Assembly (NCBI GenBank): GCA_964396055.1
Contig: CAYNDV010000151.1
Span: 1 to 10,618 of the forward strand
Source: CAYJPV01 sp964396055
Lineage (GTDB): Bacteria > Acidobacteriota > Vicinamibacteria > Vicinamibacterales > JAKQTR01
DNA length: 10,618 bases
Direction of reading: 5' to 3'
The position numbers and the translations under genes were made by a program. The notes under the pieces are model-generated. The model saw nothing but the letters and a program-made list of their open reading frames with translations. It did not search any database and had not been told where the DNA came from. How positions within the stretch are numbered: the stretch's first letter is position 1; the number at the start of each line of letters is the position of its first letter. Positions 1 to 6,802 of the stretch are shown here, one piece after another.

Positions 1-40
1 GCTAGAGGCTAGAGGCTAGAGGCTAGAGGCTAGAGGCTAG
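1..40. repeat. 7-bp tandem array, unit GCTAGAG
   Basis: Five perfect head-to-tail copies of GCTAGAG fill 1-35, with a partial sixth copy (GCTAG) at 36-40. The array touches the window edge, so it may continue to the left. It abuts the hairpin element at 41-66 and lies about 35 bp upstream of the queG start. The same unit in inverted orientation is at the far right end of the window (10564-10612). Perfect copies suggest recent slippage or amplification. Confidence 0.97.
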
Positions 41-66
41 GTGTAGTGCAGGGCTTCAGCCCTGCC
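41..66. repeat. Dispersed palindromic (REP-like) element, left copy
   Basis: The core at 48-65 is an almost perfect palindrome, GCAGGGCT-TC-AGCCCTGC, with 8-bp arms around a 2-nt centre (7-bp stem with a 4-nt loop if folded). The whole 26 bp from 41 to 66 recurs without mismatch on the opposite strand at 10520-10545. A diverged core (GGGC-CTTCA-GCCC) is at 1110-1122. No T-tract follows, so it does not look like an intrinsic terminator. It ends 8 nt before the queG ATG, so if transcribed it would form a hairpin at the ribosome loading site. Calling it REP-like is inference from sequence shape. Confidence 0.9.
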
Positions 67-74
67 GGAACGAG

Positions 75-1136
75 ATGACGCTGACTGCGGCCGACATCAA
101 GCGGCAGGCGAGCCACCTGGGGTTCGATCTGTGCGGGGTGGCGGCGGCCGAGGCGCATCCCGAACTCGACGCGCTGGCCGGCTGGCTGAAGCGCGGCCAT
201 GCCGGCCGCATGACCTACCTCAATCGCACCGCGAAGAAACGGGCCGACGCGCGCCACTGGCTGCCGTCGGCCCGTTCGATCATCTGCGTCGCGTGCGTCT
301 ACCACACCGACCGCCCGTTGTCGGTCGAGATCGGCGACCCTGCCGTGGCGCGCATCGCCCGGTACGCCTGGGGCGACGACTACCACGACACGCTGACCGC
401 CCGGCTCGAAGCCCTGCTGCGATGGATGCGCGACACGAGTGACGAACCCTTCGAGGCGAAGCTCGGTGTGGACGATGCGCCCGTGCAGGAGCGGGTGTAC
501 GCGCTGGCGGCCGGGCTGGGGTGGATCGGGAAACATACCTGCCTGATCAACCCCGAGCGGGGCTCGTGGATCGTGCTCGGCGAGATCGCCACCAGCCTGC
601 CGCTCGAACCCGACGACCGCGTCCTGGATCGTTGCGGCAGCTGCACGTTGTGTCTCGACGCCTGTCCCACCGGCGCCATCGTCGAGCCCCACGTGGTGGA
701 TGCGCGGCGGTGCCTGTCGTACCTCACGATCGAGATCAGGAAGGACATTCCGGAGGCGCAGCGGCCGTCGCTGGGCAGCCACGTGTTCGGGTGCGACATC
801 TGCCAGGACGTGTGCCCGTACAACGCGGCCGCGCCGGTGAGCGGCGACGCGGCGTGGCAGCCGCGGCCCGCCCTCGATCGGCCGCGGCTGGCCGACCTGT
901 GGCGTGCGAGCGACGGCGAACTCGAGACGGCGATTGCTGGCACCGCGCTGCGCCGGCGCGGCGTGGCGGGCCTGCGGCGCAACGTGGCGGTAGCGCTGGG
1001 CAACGCGGGCCCCGTGGAGGTTTCTGTGCTGCACGACCGTCCGCGTGAGGCGCCCTCCGCCGGGGATCCCGTGGTCGCGGCGCACGTGTCGTGGGCGCGC
1101 CAGCGAGAAGGGCCTTCAGCCCGGGCGGTCCGGTAA
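75..1136 (+). CDS. queG: Epoxyqueuosine reductase QueG
   Basis: Predicted cytoplasmic cobalamin- and iron-sulfur-dependent enzyme for the last step of queuosine tRNA modification, reducing epoxyqueuosine to queuosine in the anticodon wobble base. The 353 residues are near normal family length. Visible motifs are VDDAPVQER (residues 132-140, with D133 at the conserved catalytic-type Asp), the first ferredoxin-like cluster CGSCTLCLDACPTG (187-200), and the second cluster formed by C213 with C240, C243 and C247 (FGCDICQDVCPYN). A HEAT-like tail (RNVAVALGN, 302-310) ends the protein. The ATG at 75 gives a normal N-terminus (MTLTAADIKRQASHLGFDLCGVA). No convincing Shine-Dalgarno is seen, and the hairpin element sits just upstream. 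The last residues are encoded by a partial copy of the same repeat core (1110-1122), so the C-terminus may have been replaced by repeat sequence. No other queuosine gene is in the window. Confidence 0.95.
   Translation: MTLTAADIKRQASHLGFDLCGVAAAEAHPELDALAGWLKRGHAGRMTYLNRTAKKRADARHWLPSARSIICVACVYHTDRPLSVEIGDPAVARIARYAWGDDYHDTLTARLEALLRWMRDTSDEPFEAKLGVDDAPVQERVYALAAGLGWIGKHTCLINPERGSWIVLGEIATSLPLEPDDRVLDRCGSCTLCLDACPTGAIVEPHVVDARRCLSYLTIEIRKDIPEAQRPSLGSHVFGCDICQDVCPYNAAAPVSGDAAWQPRPALDRPRLADLWRASDGELETAIAGTALRRRGVAGLRRNVAVALGNAGPVEVSVLHDRPREAPSAGDPVVAAHVSWARQREGPSARAVR
1110..1122. repeat. Diverged copy of the GGGCTTCAGCCC core inside queG 3' end
   Basis: GGGC at 1110-1113 and GCCC at 1119-1122 pair around CTTCA. 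This matches the core of the elements at 48-65 and 10521-10538 apart from one inserted C. It lies within the last codons of queG, before the TAA at 1134-1136, and contributes residues EGPSARAVR or part of them. Short enough that chance resemblance remains possible. Confidence 0.5.
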
Positions 1137-1196
1137 CGTCTTCACAACTCCCAATGGCTCGCTGTCTCTTCTCCGAGCGCAGCGCGACCCTGGGAC

Positions 1197-1472
1197 ATGG
1201 CGCAGGCCTCCTCGCACTTCAGGAGCACGGGCCTGGTCGTGTGGCCCAGTGGGCAGGTCCGGGTGGGGCAGGTGGGAGCGCCGTGGGGGCCGGCGGTGCT
1301 GCCGCTGCCCGCCGGAGACGTCTCGCTGAAAGCGAAGGTGTCGGTGAGCCTGACGCTGCAGGTGCCGGTGGACGCGTGCAGTGGTATCGGACCGGGTGAA
1401 CCGTGTCTCTTCCAGCTGGCGTATCACCTCGATCGGCTGAAGAACGGGACATGGGAGCCCTTCGGCGACTAG
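1197..1472 (+). CDS. Small hypothetical protein, possibly a degraded gene
   Basis: An ORF of 91 residues with no family I recognise. Third codon positions are roughly 85 percent G or C, as in neighbouring genes, and the C-terminal half (FQLAYHLDRLKNGTWEPFGD) has normal protein-like composition, unlike the Arg/Pro-rich shadow frames. There is no convincing Shine-Dalgarno or -10 box before the ATG, no signal peptide and no membrane segment. The TAG at 1470-1472 is followed in the same frame by 18 more plausible residues (AAARVDLGVDSEPDRELS) to a second TAG at 1527-1529. It could therefore be a fragment or a gene interrupted by a nonsense change. It may also be non-coding high-GC sequence. Confidence 0.35.
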   Translation: MAQASSHFRSTGLVVWPSGQVRVGQVGAPWGPAVLPLPAGDVSLKAKVSVSLTLQVPVDACSGIGPGEPCLFQLAYHLDRLKNGTWEPFGD

Positions 1473-1561
1473 GCCGCCGCGCGCGTGGATCTCGGGGTGG
1501 ATTCCGAGCCCGACCGGGAGCTGTCGTAGTACCATCTGCCTGGGTAGGCACAGGCCGGAAC

Positions 1562-1570
1562 TGGTATGCT
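1562..1570 (+). promoter_or_regulatory. Extended -10 promoter for DUF4160 gene, leaderless-type
   Basis: TGG followed by TATGCT (1565-1570) fits an extended -10 element. Only 8 nt separate it from the ATG at 1579, so initiation would fall at or next to the start codon. There is no Shine-Dalgarno before this ATG and no clear -35 box. Confidence 0.45.
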
Positions 1571-1578
1571 GCTGTCGG

Positions 1579-1818
1579 ATGTCGCCAACCGTTCTGCGGG
1601 TCGAGCGTTACCGTTTCTTCTTCTTCAGCAATGAAGGGCACGAGGCGCCGCACGTGCACGTTCAGGACGCTGAGAAGCTGGCCAAGGTCTGGCTGGACCC
1701 CGTTCACCTCGCGGGCTCGACCGGGTTTGCACCACCCGAGCTGACCCGCATCCGCGCGCTCGTCGTGGAACACCAGGAGATGCTGCTGGAGGCTTGGTAT
1801 GGATTTTTCCGGCCCTGA
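1579..1818 (+). CDS. DUF4160 domain protein
   Basis: A 79-residue protein that is DUF4160 over its whole length. Characteristic stretches are TVLRVERYRFFFFSNEGHEAPHVHV (N-terminal half), the KVWLDPVHLAGSTGF segment, and the C-terminal helix ELTRIRALVVEHQEMLLEAW. Its molecular function is not established to my knowledge. Genes of this family commonly sit next to DUF2442 genes, as here, and the pair has the size and overlap of a toxin-antitoxin-like module. That role is inference. The last 20 bp overlap the downstream DUF2442 start. A -10-like box lies 8 nt upstream of the ATG and no Shine-Dalgarno is present, suggesting a leaderless transcript starting here. Confidence 0.9.
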   Translation: MSPTVLRVERYRFFFFSNEGHEAPHVHVQDAEKLAKVWLDPVHLAGSTGFAPPELTRIRALVVEHQEMLLEAWYGFFRP

Positions 1819-2065
1819 CCCGCGCCCGTTCGCTCGCCGAGTGGAGGTGGATGACCATGAACTGCGCGTCGATCTTGCCGACGGACGGCGGATTATCGTG
1901 CCGCTCGCGTGGTTTCCGCGACTCGTGGCGGCGCCGGCCGCGTCGCGCGCGAACTGGCAACTGCTCGGCGACGGCGAAGGCATCCATTGGCCAGAGGCGG
2001 ATGAGGACTTGAGCGTCGCGGGCCTGCTCGCCGGCTCCCGGAGCGCCGGGACGAGAGCCGCCTGA
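1799..2065 (+). CDS. DUF2442 domain protein
   Basis: An 88-residue DUF2442 protein. The family pattern is clear: an N-terminal beta-rich part (VEVDDHELRVDLADGRRIIVPL, roughly residues 15-36) and the C-terminal signature GEGIHWPEADEDLSVAGLLAG (about 58-78). The ATG overlaps the end of the DUF4160 gene by 20 bp and has a good GGAGG (1788-1792) 6 nt upstream, so the two are co-transcribed and probably translationally coupled. In predicted toxin-antitoxin pairings DUF2442 is often treated as the partner or antitoxin, but I know of no firm demonstration. It converges on the dehydrogenase gene with only 12 bp between stop codons and no visible terminator. Confidence 0.9.
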   Translation: MDFSGPDPRPFARRVEVDDHELRVDLADGRRIIVPLAWFPRLVAAPAASRANWQLLGDGEGIHWPEADEDLSVAGLLAGSRSAGTRAA

Positions 2066-2077
2066 GCCGCCGGTCGG

Positions 2078-3220
2078 TCACCGCGCCCGGTACGCGATCC
2101 GGTACACCACACCCGCCAGGTCGTCCGACACGAGCAGCGCCCCGTCCGGCATCACCAGCACGTCCACCGGCCGGCCCCACGGCTTGCGGCCCTGCAGCCA
2201 GCCCTCCGCGAACGGCTCGTAGGACACCACCTCGTTGCCCTTCAGCGTCACCAGCATCACCCGGTAGCCGATGGGCACGCTGCGGTTCCAGCTGCCGTGC
2301 TCGGCAATGAAAATCTGCTGCCGGTACGCCGCCGGGAACATCGTCCCGGCATAGAAGCGCATGCCGAGCGCGGCCACGTGGGGGCCGAGGTTCCTGGCCG
2401 GAGGCACGAACTGGCCGCACGGCCGCTTCGCGCCGAACTCGGGGTCGGCAATCGTGCCGGCGTGGCAGTACGGGAAGCCGAAGTGCAGGCCCGCACGCGG
2501 CGCGCGATTCAACTCGTCGGGTGGGAGGTCGTCGCCCATCATGTCGCGGCCGTTGTCGGTGAACCACAGTTCCTTCGTCACCGGGTGCCAGTCGAACCCC
2601 ACCGTGTTGCGCACGCCGGCGGCGAACACCTCGGCGCCGGTGCCGTCGGGCTTCATCCGCATGATCGACGAGTAACGCGGGTCGTCGCGCTCGCATACGT
2701 TGCACGGGGCGCCCACGGGTATGTAGAGCCAGCCGTCCGGGCCGAACGCCGTGAACTTCCAGCCGTGGTGGCGGTCGCTGGGGAAGCTGTCGTTCACCAG
2801 CACGGGCTTCGGCGGCGCCTTGAGCGAGGCCTCGATGCGGTCGTACCGCCAGACCCGGTTGACCTCGGTGACGAAGAGCGCGCCGTCACGGAAGGCCAGG
2901 CCGTTCGGCATGTTCAGGCCCGTGGCCAGGGTGTAGGTTTCGTCGGCGCGCTGGTCGCCGTTGGTGTCGCGCACGGCGTACACGGATCCGGCCGTGCGGG
3001 TGCTGATGAAGAGCGTGCCCTTCGGACCGAGGACCAGCGACCGCGCGTTGGGCACGTTGTCGGCGTAGATGCCGATCGAGAACCCGGGGGGCAGGCTGAT
3101 GGTCTTGAGGGGCAACTGGGCCGCGGCCGGGCGGGCCGCGGGAGCCTGGGCGGCCACGAACGCGCCGCCGGCGAGCAGCGCTGCCGCCGCGGCGCCCAAC
3201 AACACGGTGCGAGCGTGCAT
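2078..3220 (-). CDS. Secreted PQQ-dependent sugar (sorbosone-type) dehydrogenase
   Basis: A 380-residue beta-propeller oxidoreductase of the glucose/sorbosone dehydrogenase (GSDH) fold, probably oxidising a sugar or aldose with PQQ in the periplasm. A signal peptide covers about residues 1-24 (MHARTVLLGAAAAALLAGGAFVAAQ). Typical motifs are RSLVLGPKGTLFIST (60-74), MPNGLAF (104-110), the DRHHGWKF segment (149-156) carrying the likely catalytic His, GVRNTVGFDWHP (202-213), TDNGRDMMGDDLPPDELN (221-238) and AEHGSWNR (306-313). A CNVC pair (173-176) could form a disulfide. The ATG at 3220 is chosen because it has a strong GGAGG 5 nt upstream and starts the signal peptide. The same frame stays open far upstream only because it is antisense to the peptidase gene. 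The exact substrate cannot be told from sequence. Confidence 0.9.
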   Translation of the reverse strand: MHARTVLLGAAAAALLAGGAFVAAQAPAARPAAAQLPLKTISLPPGFSIGIYADNVPNARSLVLGPKGTLFISTRTAGSVYAVRDTNGDQRADETYTLATGLNMPNGLAFRDGALFVTEVNRVWRYDRIEASLKAPPKPVLVNDSFPSDRHHGWKFTAFGPDGWLYIPVGAPCNVCERDDPRYSSIMRMKPDGTGAEVFAAGVRNTVGFDWHPVTKELWFTDNGRDMMGDDLPPDELNRAPRAGLHFGFPYCHAGTIADPEFGAKRPCGQFVPPARNLGPHVAALGMRFYAGTMFPAAYRQQIFIAEHGSWNRSVPIGYRVMLVTLKGNEVVSYEPFAEGWLQGRKPWGRPVDVLVMPDGALLVSDDLAGVVYRIAYRAR

Positions 3221-3289
3221 CGGAACCTCCGGTCGGTGTACAACTGGAGACGGCACCGGCCGCCCCCGCCCATGGTGCAGAGGTTCATC
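3221..3289. promoter_or_regulatory. Divergent intergenic region with two ribosome binding sites
   Basis: These 69 bp must hold the start signals of two divergent genes unless their promoters lie inside the opposite coding region. The - strand gene has GGAGG (complement of 3226-3230) 5 nt before its ATG. The + strand peptidase has AGAGG at 3279-3283, 6 nt before its ATG. TGTACAAC near 3237-3244 is the only weak -10-like candidate. I would not call a promoter with confidence. Confidence 0.45.
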
Positions 3290-4972
3290 ATGACATACAA
3301 GAGACTCGTGATCTGCGGGGCGATGGTGGTGACGCTGGGAGGGATGGCCGTGGCTGGATCGGACGAACAGAAACTGCCGGACGCGGCGGCGCTCGAAGCG
3401 ATGACGGCCCGGCTGGCGCCCGTCGACATCGGCGCCGACATCTCGGCGCTGCCGGCCAACGAGCGCCAGGCCCTGGCGAAGCTGGTGCAGGCCGGCCGCG
3501 TCATGGACGCGCTCTTCCTGCGCCAGGTCTGGGGTGGGAACGAGGCCCTGCTCTTCGACCTGCTCGCCGACCGGACGCCCCTGGGCCGGGCGCGCCTCCA
3601 CGCGTTCCTGGTCGACAAGGGCCCCTGGTCGCGCCTCGACCACCACGCGCCGTTCGTGCCCGGCGTGCCGGCCAAGCCCGGCGGCGGCCACTTCTACCCG
3701 GCGGGCGCGTCGAAAGCCGACATCGAGGTCTGGATGCAGACGCTGCCCGAGGCGGCGCGCGCCGAGGCCCAGGGGTTCTACACGACGATCCGCCGGGGGC
3801 CCGACGGCCGGTTCGTCATGGTGCCCTACAGCGTCGAGTACCAGCCCGAACTCGAACGGGCGGCGACGCTGCTGCGCGAGGCCGCGGCCCTGACCGCCGA
3901 CGCCACGCTCAAGCGGTTCCTGACCACCCGCGCCGACGCCTTCCTGTCGAACGACTACTACGCCAGCGACGTGGCGTGGATGGAACTCGACTCGGTCATC
4001 GAGCCCACCATCGGCCCGTACGAGGTGTACGAGGACGAGTGGTTCAACTACAAGGCGGCGTTCGAGGCCTTCATCACGATCCGCGACGCGGCCGAGTCGG
4101 CCAAGCTCGACAAGTTCGGCGCCGAGCTGCAGGACATCGAGAACCACCTGCCGATTGCCCCGGCCCTCCGCAACCCGAAGCTGGGCGCCCTGGCCCCCAT
4201 CCGCGTGGTGAACGTGGTCCTTGCGGCCGGCGACGGCAACCGCGGCGTGCAGACGGCGGCCTACAACCTGCCGAACGACGAACGGGTCATCCGCGAGAAG
4301 GGCTCCAAGCGCGTGATGCTGAAGAACGTGCAGGAGGCCAAGTTCCAGAAGGCCCTCGTGCCCATCTCGAAGGTGGCCCTGGCGCCCGCCGACCAGGCGC
4401 AGGTGTCCTTCGACGCCTTCTTCACCCACATCCTGATGCACGAGCTGATGCACGGCCTCGGGCCGCACGAGATCACCGTCGGCGGCCGCGCCACCACCGT
4501 GCGCCGCGAGCTGAAGGACACCTACAGCGCCATCGAGGAAGCCAAGGCCGACATCTCGGGCCTCTGGGCTTTGCAGTACCTCATCGACAAGGGCGTCATC
4601 GACCGCTCGATGGAACGGACGATGTACACGACGTTCCTGGCGTCGGCATTCCGATCGATCCGGTTCGGGATCAACGAGGCCCACGGCCGCGGCGTCGTGA
4701 TGCAGGTGAACGTCCTGCTGGACCAGGGCGCCTACGTGGTCGCCCCCGACGGCACGTGTGCCGTGAACCCGGCGAAGATCAAGGCGGCCGTCACGAAGCT
4801 GACCGCCGACATCCTGGCCATGCAGGCGGCCGGCGATTACGCGAAGGCGACCGAGATGATCCGGACGCTGGCCGTCCTCCGGCCCGAGGTGAAGCGAGTG
4901 CTCGATCGGCTGACGGACGTGCCCGTGGACATCGAGCCGCGGTTCGTCACGGCGGAGGGGCTCATCAGGTAG
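3290..4972 (+). CDS. Exported M49-like (dipeptidyl peptidase III-like) zinc metallopeptidase
   Basis: A 560-residue predicted zinc peptidase. The zinc site is HELMH at 384-388 in the context HELMHGLGPHE, with the likely third ligand in the EEAKAD motif (E416 or E417). Together with GPYEVYEDEWFNYKAAFEAF (242-261) this matches the M49-related domain known from plant Nudix hydrolase 3 C-termini and its bacterial relatives. These carry HExxH rather than the HExxGH of classical DPP III. No Nudix domain is present. Residues 1-22 form a Sec signal peptide ending AVA-GS, so the protein should act in the periplasm, presumably on small peptides. The ATG at 3290 is preferred over the in-frame ATG at 3272 because AGAGG lies 6 nt before it. 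Peptidase activity is inference from family. Confidence 0.82.
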   Translation: MTYKRLVICGAMVVTLGGMAVAGSDEQKLPDAAALEAMTARLAPVDIGADISALPANERQALAKLVQAGRVMDALFLRQVWGGNEALLFDLLADRTPLGRARLHAFLVDKGPWSRLDHHAPFVPGVPAKPGGGHFYPAGASKADIEVWMQTLPEAARAEAQGFYTTIRRGPDGRFVMVPYSVEYQPELERAATLLREAAALTADATLKRFLTTRADAFLSNDYYASDVAWMELDSVIEPTIGPYEVYEDEWFNYKAAFEAFITIRDAAESAKLDKFGAELQDIENHLPIAPALRNPKLGALAPIRVVNVVLAAGDGNRGVQTAAYNLPNDERVIREKGSKRVMLKNVQEAKFQKALVPISKVALAPADQAQVSFDAFFTHILMHELMHGLGPHEITVGGRATTVRRELKDTYSAIEEAKADISGLWALQYLIDKGVIDRSMERTMYTTFLASAFRSIRFGINEAHGRGVVMQVNVLLDQGAYVVAPDGTCAVNPAKIKAAVTKLTADILAMQAAGDYAKATEMIRTLAVLRPEVKRVLDRLTDVPVDIEPRFVTAEGLIR

Positions 4973-4982
4973 GGGCGTGGGC

Positions 4983-4988
4983 TATACT
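4983..4988 (+). promoter_or_regulatory. -10 box TATACT before the FmdB-like gene, leaderless-type
   Basis: TATACT matches the sigma-70 -10 consensus at five of six positions. It is separated by 6 nt (TTCTTC) from the ATG at 4995, so transcription would begin at the start codon. No Shine-Dalgarno and no good -35 are visible. It lies 10 bp after the stop codon of the peptidase gene, giving the FmdB-metG-CDF run its own promoter. Confidence 0.5.
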
Positions 4989-4994
4989 TTCTTC

Positions 4995-5225
4995 ATGCCT
5001 CTGTACGAGTACGCGTGTAGTGATTGCGGCCGGAAATTCGAGTTCCTGACGCGCGAGGGCCAGGCGCCGGTGTGCCCGGGCTGTGGGGGCACGCGCCTCG
5101 AGAAGCAGTTCTCCACCTACGCCGTGAGCATGGGCGGGGGATCGCACCAGCACGCCGCGCCGTCGCCGTGCGCCTCGTGCCACCACCCGGGCGGCCCCGG
5201 CGCCTGCCAGTTCGCCGGCAACTGA
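4995..5225 (+). CDS. FmdB-type zinc ribbon protein
   Basis: A 76-residue protein beginning MPLYEYACSDCGRKFEFL, the hallmark of the FmdB/CxxC_CxxC_SSSS zinc ribbon family. Cysteine pairs are C9/C12 (CSDC) and CPGC about residues 33-36, forming one zinc knuckle set. The tail adds CASCHHPGGPGAC, a second Cys-rich element usual in longer members, after a His/Ser-rich linker. The family was named as a putative regulator, but its role is unresolved. It may bind nucleic acid or metal. The ATG at 4995 is preferred over an in-frame GTG at 4977 because it gives the conserved N-terminus and lies 6 nt after a -10 box. metG follows after 46 bp that are largely occupied by a 7-bp tandem array. Confidence 0.9.
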   Translation: MPLYEYACSDCGRKFEFLTREGQAPVCPGCGGTRLEKQFSTYAVSMGGGSHQHAAPSPCASCHHPGGPGACQFAGN

Positions 5226-5240
5226 CGGGCGTCGCCATGT

Positions 5241-5275
5241 CCCACGCCCCACGTCCCACGTCCCAGGTCCTATGT
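5241..5275. repeat. 7-bp tandem array, unit CCCACGT, running into metG start
   Basis: Five consecutive heptamers: CCCACGC, CCCACGT, CCCACGT, CCCAGGT, CCTATGT. The copies decay toward the right, and the last contains the metG ATG (5272-5274). The fourth copy supplies an AGG 4 nt before the ATG that may act as a poor Shine-Dalgarno. Copy-number change here would alter the spacing between the FmdB-like and metG genes but not the reading frame of either. Confidence 0.9.
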
Positions 5276-6792
5276 TCTACCTGACTACCGCTATCGACTA
5301 CGTGAACAGCCGGCCGCACCTCGGCACGGCGTACGAGAAGATTACTGCCGACATCATCGCGCGCTACAAGCGGTTGGCCGGCGTGCCCACCTGGTTCCTG
5401 ATGGGCAACGACGAGCACTCGCTGAACGTGTTCCGGCGGGCGAAGGAGCAGGGCCTCGACCCGAAGGCGTACTGCGACCGGATGGAGCAGGAGTTCCGCG
5501 ACGTCTGGGGACGCCTCGACCTCTCGTTCGACGACTTCATCCGGACGACCGAAGACCGCCACCGGGTGTCGGTGACCGCGCTCGTGGAGCGCATCCAGGC
5601 GGCCGGCGACATCTACGAGGGGCACTACGAGGGCTGGTACTGCGAGTCGTGCGAGGCCTTCAAGCAGGAGAAGGACCTGGTCGACGGCCTGTGCCCGAAC
5701 CACAAGAAGAAGCCCGAGTGGATCCGCGAGAAGAACCACTTCTTCCGCCTGTCGAAGTACCAGCAGGCGCTGCTGGACCACTACGCCCGCCATCCCGAGG
5801 CCCTCGAGCCCGAGGTGCGCCGCAACGAGATCCTGAACGTGATCCAGGGCGGCCTCGAGGACATCTCGATCAGCCGCGCCGGCCAGGCCTGGGGCATCCC
5901 GCTCCCGTTCGATCCGCAGAGCGTCGTCTACGTCTGGTTCGACGCGCTCATCAACTACATCTCGGCCCTCGGCTTCGGCAGCGCCGACACCGCGGCGTTC
6001 GACCGCTGGTGGCCGGCGTCGCTGCACGTCATCGGCAAGGACATCACGCGGTTCCACTGCGTCATCTGGCCCGCGATGCTGATGAGCGCCGGCCTGCCGC
6101 TGCCCAGGCAGGTGTTCGGCCACGGCTTCGTCTACTTCCGTGGCGAGAAGATGAGCAAGTCGCTCGGCACGATCGTCGATCCCCTCGAGGCCGCCGATCG
6201 GTTCGGGCCCGACCCGCTGCGCCTGTATCTCGTCCGCGAGTTCGCATACGGCCAGGACGGCGACTTCTCGTGGGAGCGGTTCGAGGAACGGTACAACTCG
6301 GATCTGGCGAACAACCTCGGCAACCTCGTCAGCCGCATCGCGACGATGGCGGACAGGTACTGCGGCGGCCGGCTCGCACAGCCCGCCGGGGAGCCCGGAC
6401 GCCTGGCGCAGGCCGCCGCCCTGGCCGTGACGGCCTATACCCAGGCCATGGACCGCTTCGCGCTGCAGGACGGCGTGAACGCTGCCTACGGCCTCGTGGA
6501 TGCGACGAACCTGTTCATCACCGAGACCGAGCCGTGGAAGCTTGCCAAGGATCCGGCCAACATGCCGGCCGTGGCGCAGATTCTCTACGAGGTGGCCGAG
6601 GCGCTGCGCATCGCGGCGATCCTGCTGCTGCCCGTGATGCCGCGATCGGCCGCCGAGATCCTGCGCCGTGTCGGCGCGCCCAAGCCGGCCGCCGAACACC
6701 GCCTGGTCGACGCCGCCTGGAACGGCGCCGGCGATCGGCTGGCCGTCAAGGCCGACGCGATGTGGCCCCGCCTCGTCGCGAAGCCGGCGTAG
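5272..6792 (+). CDS. metG: Methionine-tRNA ligase, short divergent type
   Basis: Cytoplasmic class I aminoacyl-tRNA synthetase charging tRNA-Met. The 506 residues contain the catalytic Rossmann core and anticodon-binding helical domain, but no C-terminal tRNA-binding domain. The KMSKS loop is perfect at 293-297. The first signature reads HLGT (16-19) where HIGH is usual, and the following GNDEHS (45-50) replaces the common GTDEHG. The zinc-type insert has C124, C127, C141 and H144 (CESC, CPNH). The conserved metG segments FDALINYISALG, GKDITRFHCVIWPAMLM and NSDLANNLGNL are all present, so the enzyme looks functional. The ATG at 5272 gives the expected start FYLTTAIDYVNSRPH. The initiation region is built from a degenerate 7-bp repeat and has only a weak AGG. 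The CDF gene begins 10 nt after its stop. Confidence 0.95.
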   Translation: MFYLTTAIDYVNSRPHLGTAYEKITADIIARYKRLAGVPTWFLMGNDEHSLNVFRRAKEQGLDPKAYCDRMEQEFRDVWGRLDLSFDDFIRTTEDRHRVSVTALVERIQAAGDIYEGHYEGWYCESCEAFKQEKDLVDGLCPNHKKKPEWIREKNHFFRLSKYQQALLDHYARHPEALEPEVRRNEILNVIQGGLEDISISRAGQAWGIPLPFDPQSVVYVWFDALINYISALGFGSADTAAFDRWWPASLHVIGKDITRFHCVIWPAMLMSAGLPLPRQVFGHGFVYFRGEKMSKSLGTIVDPLEAADRFGPDPLRLYLVREFAYGQDGDFSWERFEERYNSDLANNLGNLVSRIATMADRYCGGRLAQPAGEPGRLAQAAALAVTAYTQAMDRFALQDGVNAAYGLVDATNLFITETEPWKLAKDPANMPAVAQILYEVAEALRIAAILLLPVMPRSAAEILRRVGAPKPAAEHRLVDAAWNGAGDRLAVKADAMWPRLVAKPA

Positions 6793-6802
6793 CGGGGCCG
6801 GC

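Larger units (their letters stand above)
1137..1578. other. 442-bp gap between queG and DUF4160, mostly unexplained
   Basis: No recognisable gene family is present. The stretch carries one + strand ORF at 1197-1472 with coding-like composition, described separately. Positions 1137-1196 show nothing I can assign. From 1530 the sequence leads into the DUF4160 promoter at about 1562-1570. No RNA gene or terminator hairpin with a T-run was seen. Opposite-strand ORFs here are rich in Arg, His and Pro and look like shadows. Confidence 0.6.

Noticed and set aside
48..65. Intrinsic terminator at the left hairpin
   Set aside because: The stem is good, but neither strand has a following T-run, and the same element recurs in other contexts, so it is better treated as a dispersed repeat.
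2297..3289. Long + strand open frame upstream of the peptidase, in frame with it
   Set aside because: It is antisense to the dehydrogenase gene and rich in Arg, Gly, His and Val. The peptidase has a clear signal peptide and ribosome binding site at 3290, so the extension is a high-GC shadow.
3221..4684. Long - strand open frame extending the dehydrogenase N-terminally
   Set aside because: It is antisense to the peptidase gene and has no family resemblance. The dehydrogenase signal peptide and strong GGAGG at 3220 fix the start.
5237..5284. 15-codon ORF as a possible metG leader peptide
   Set aside because: There is no Met-rich coding, attenuator hairpin or ribosome binding site, and the sequence is the repeat array itself. 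Kept only as a remark under the metG start finding.
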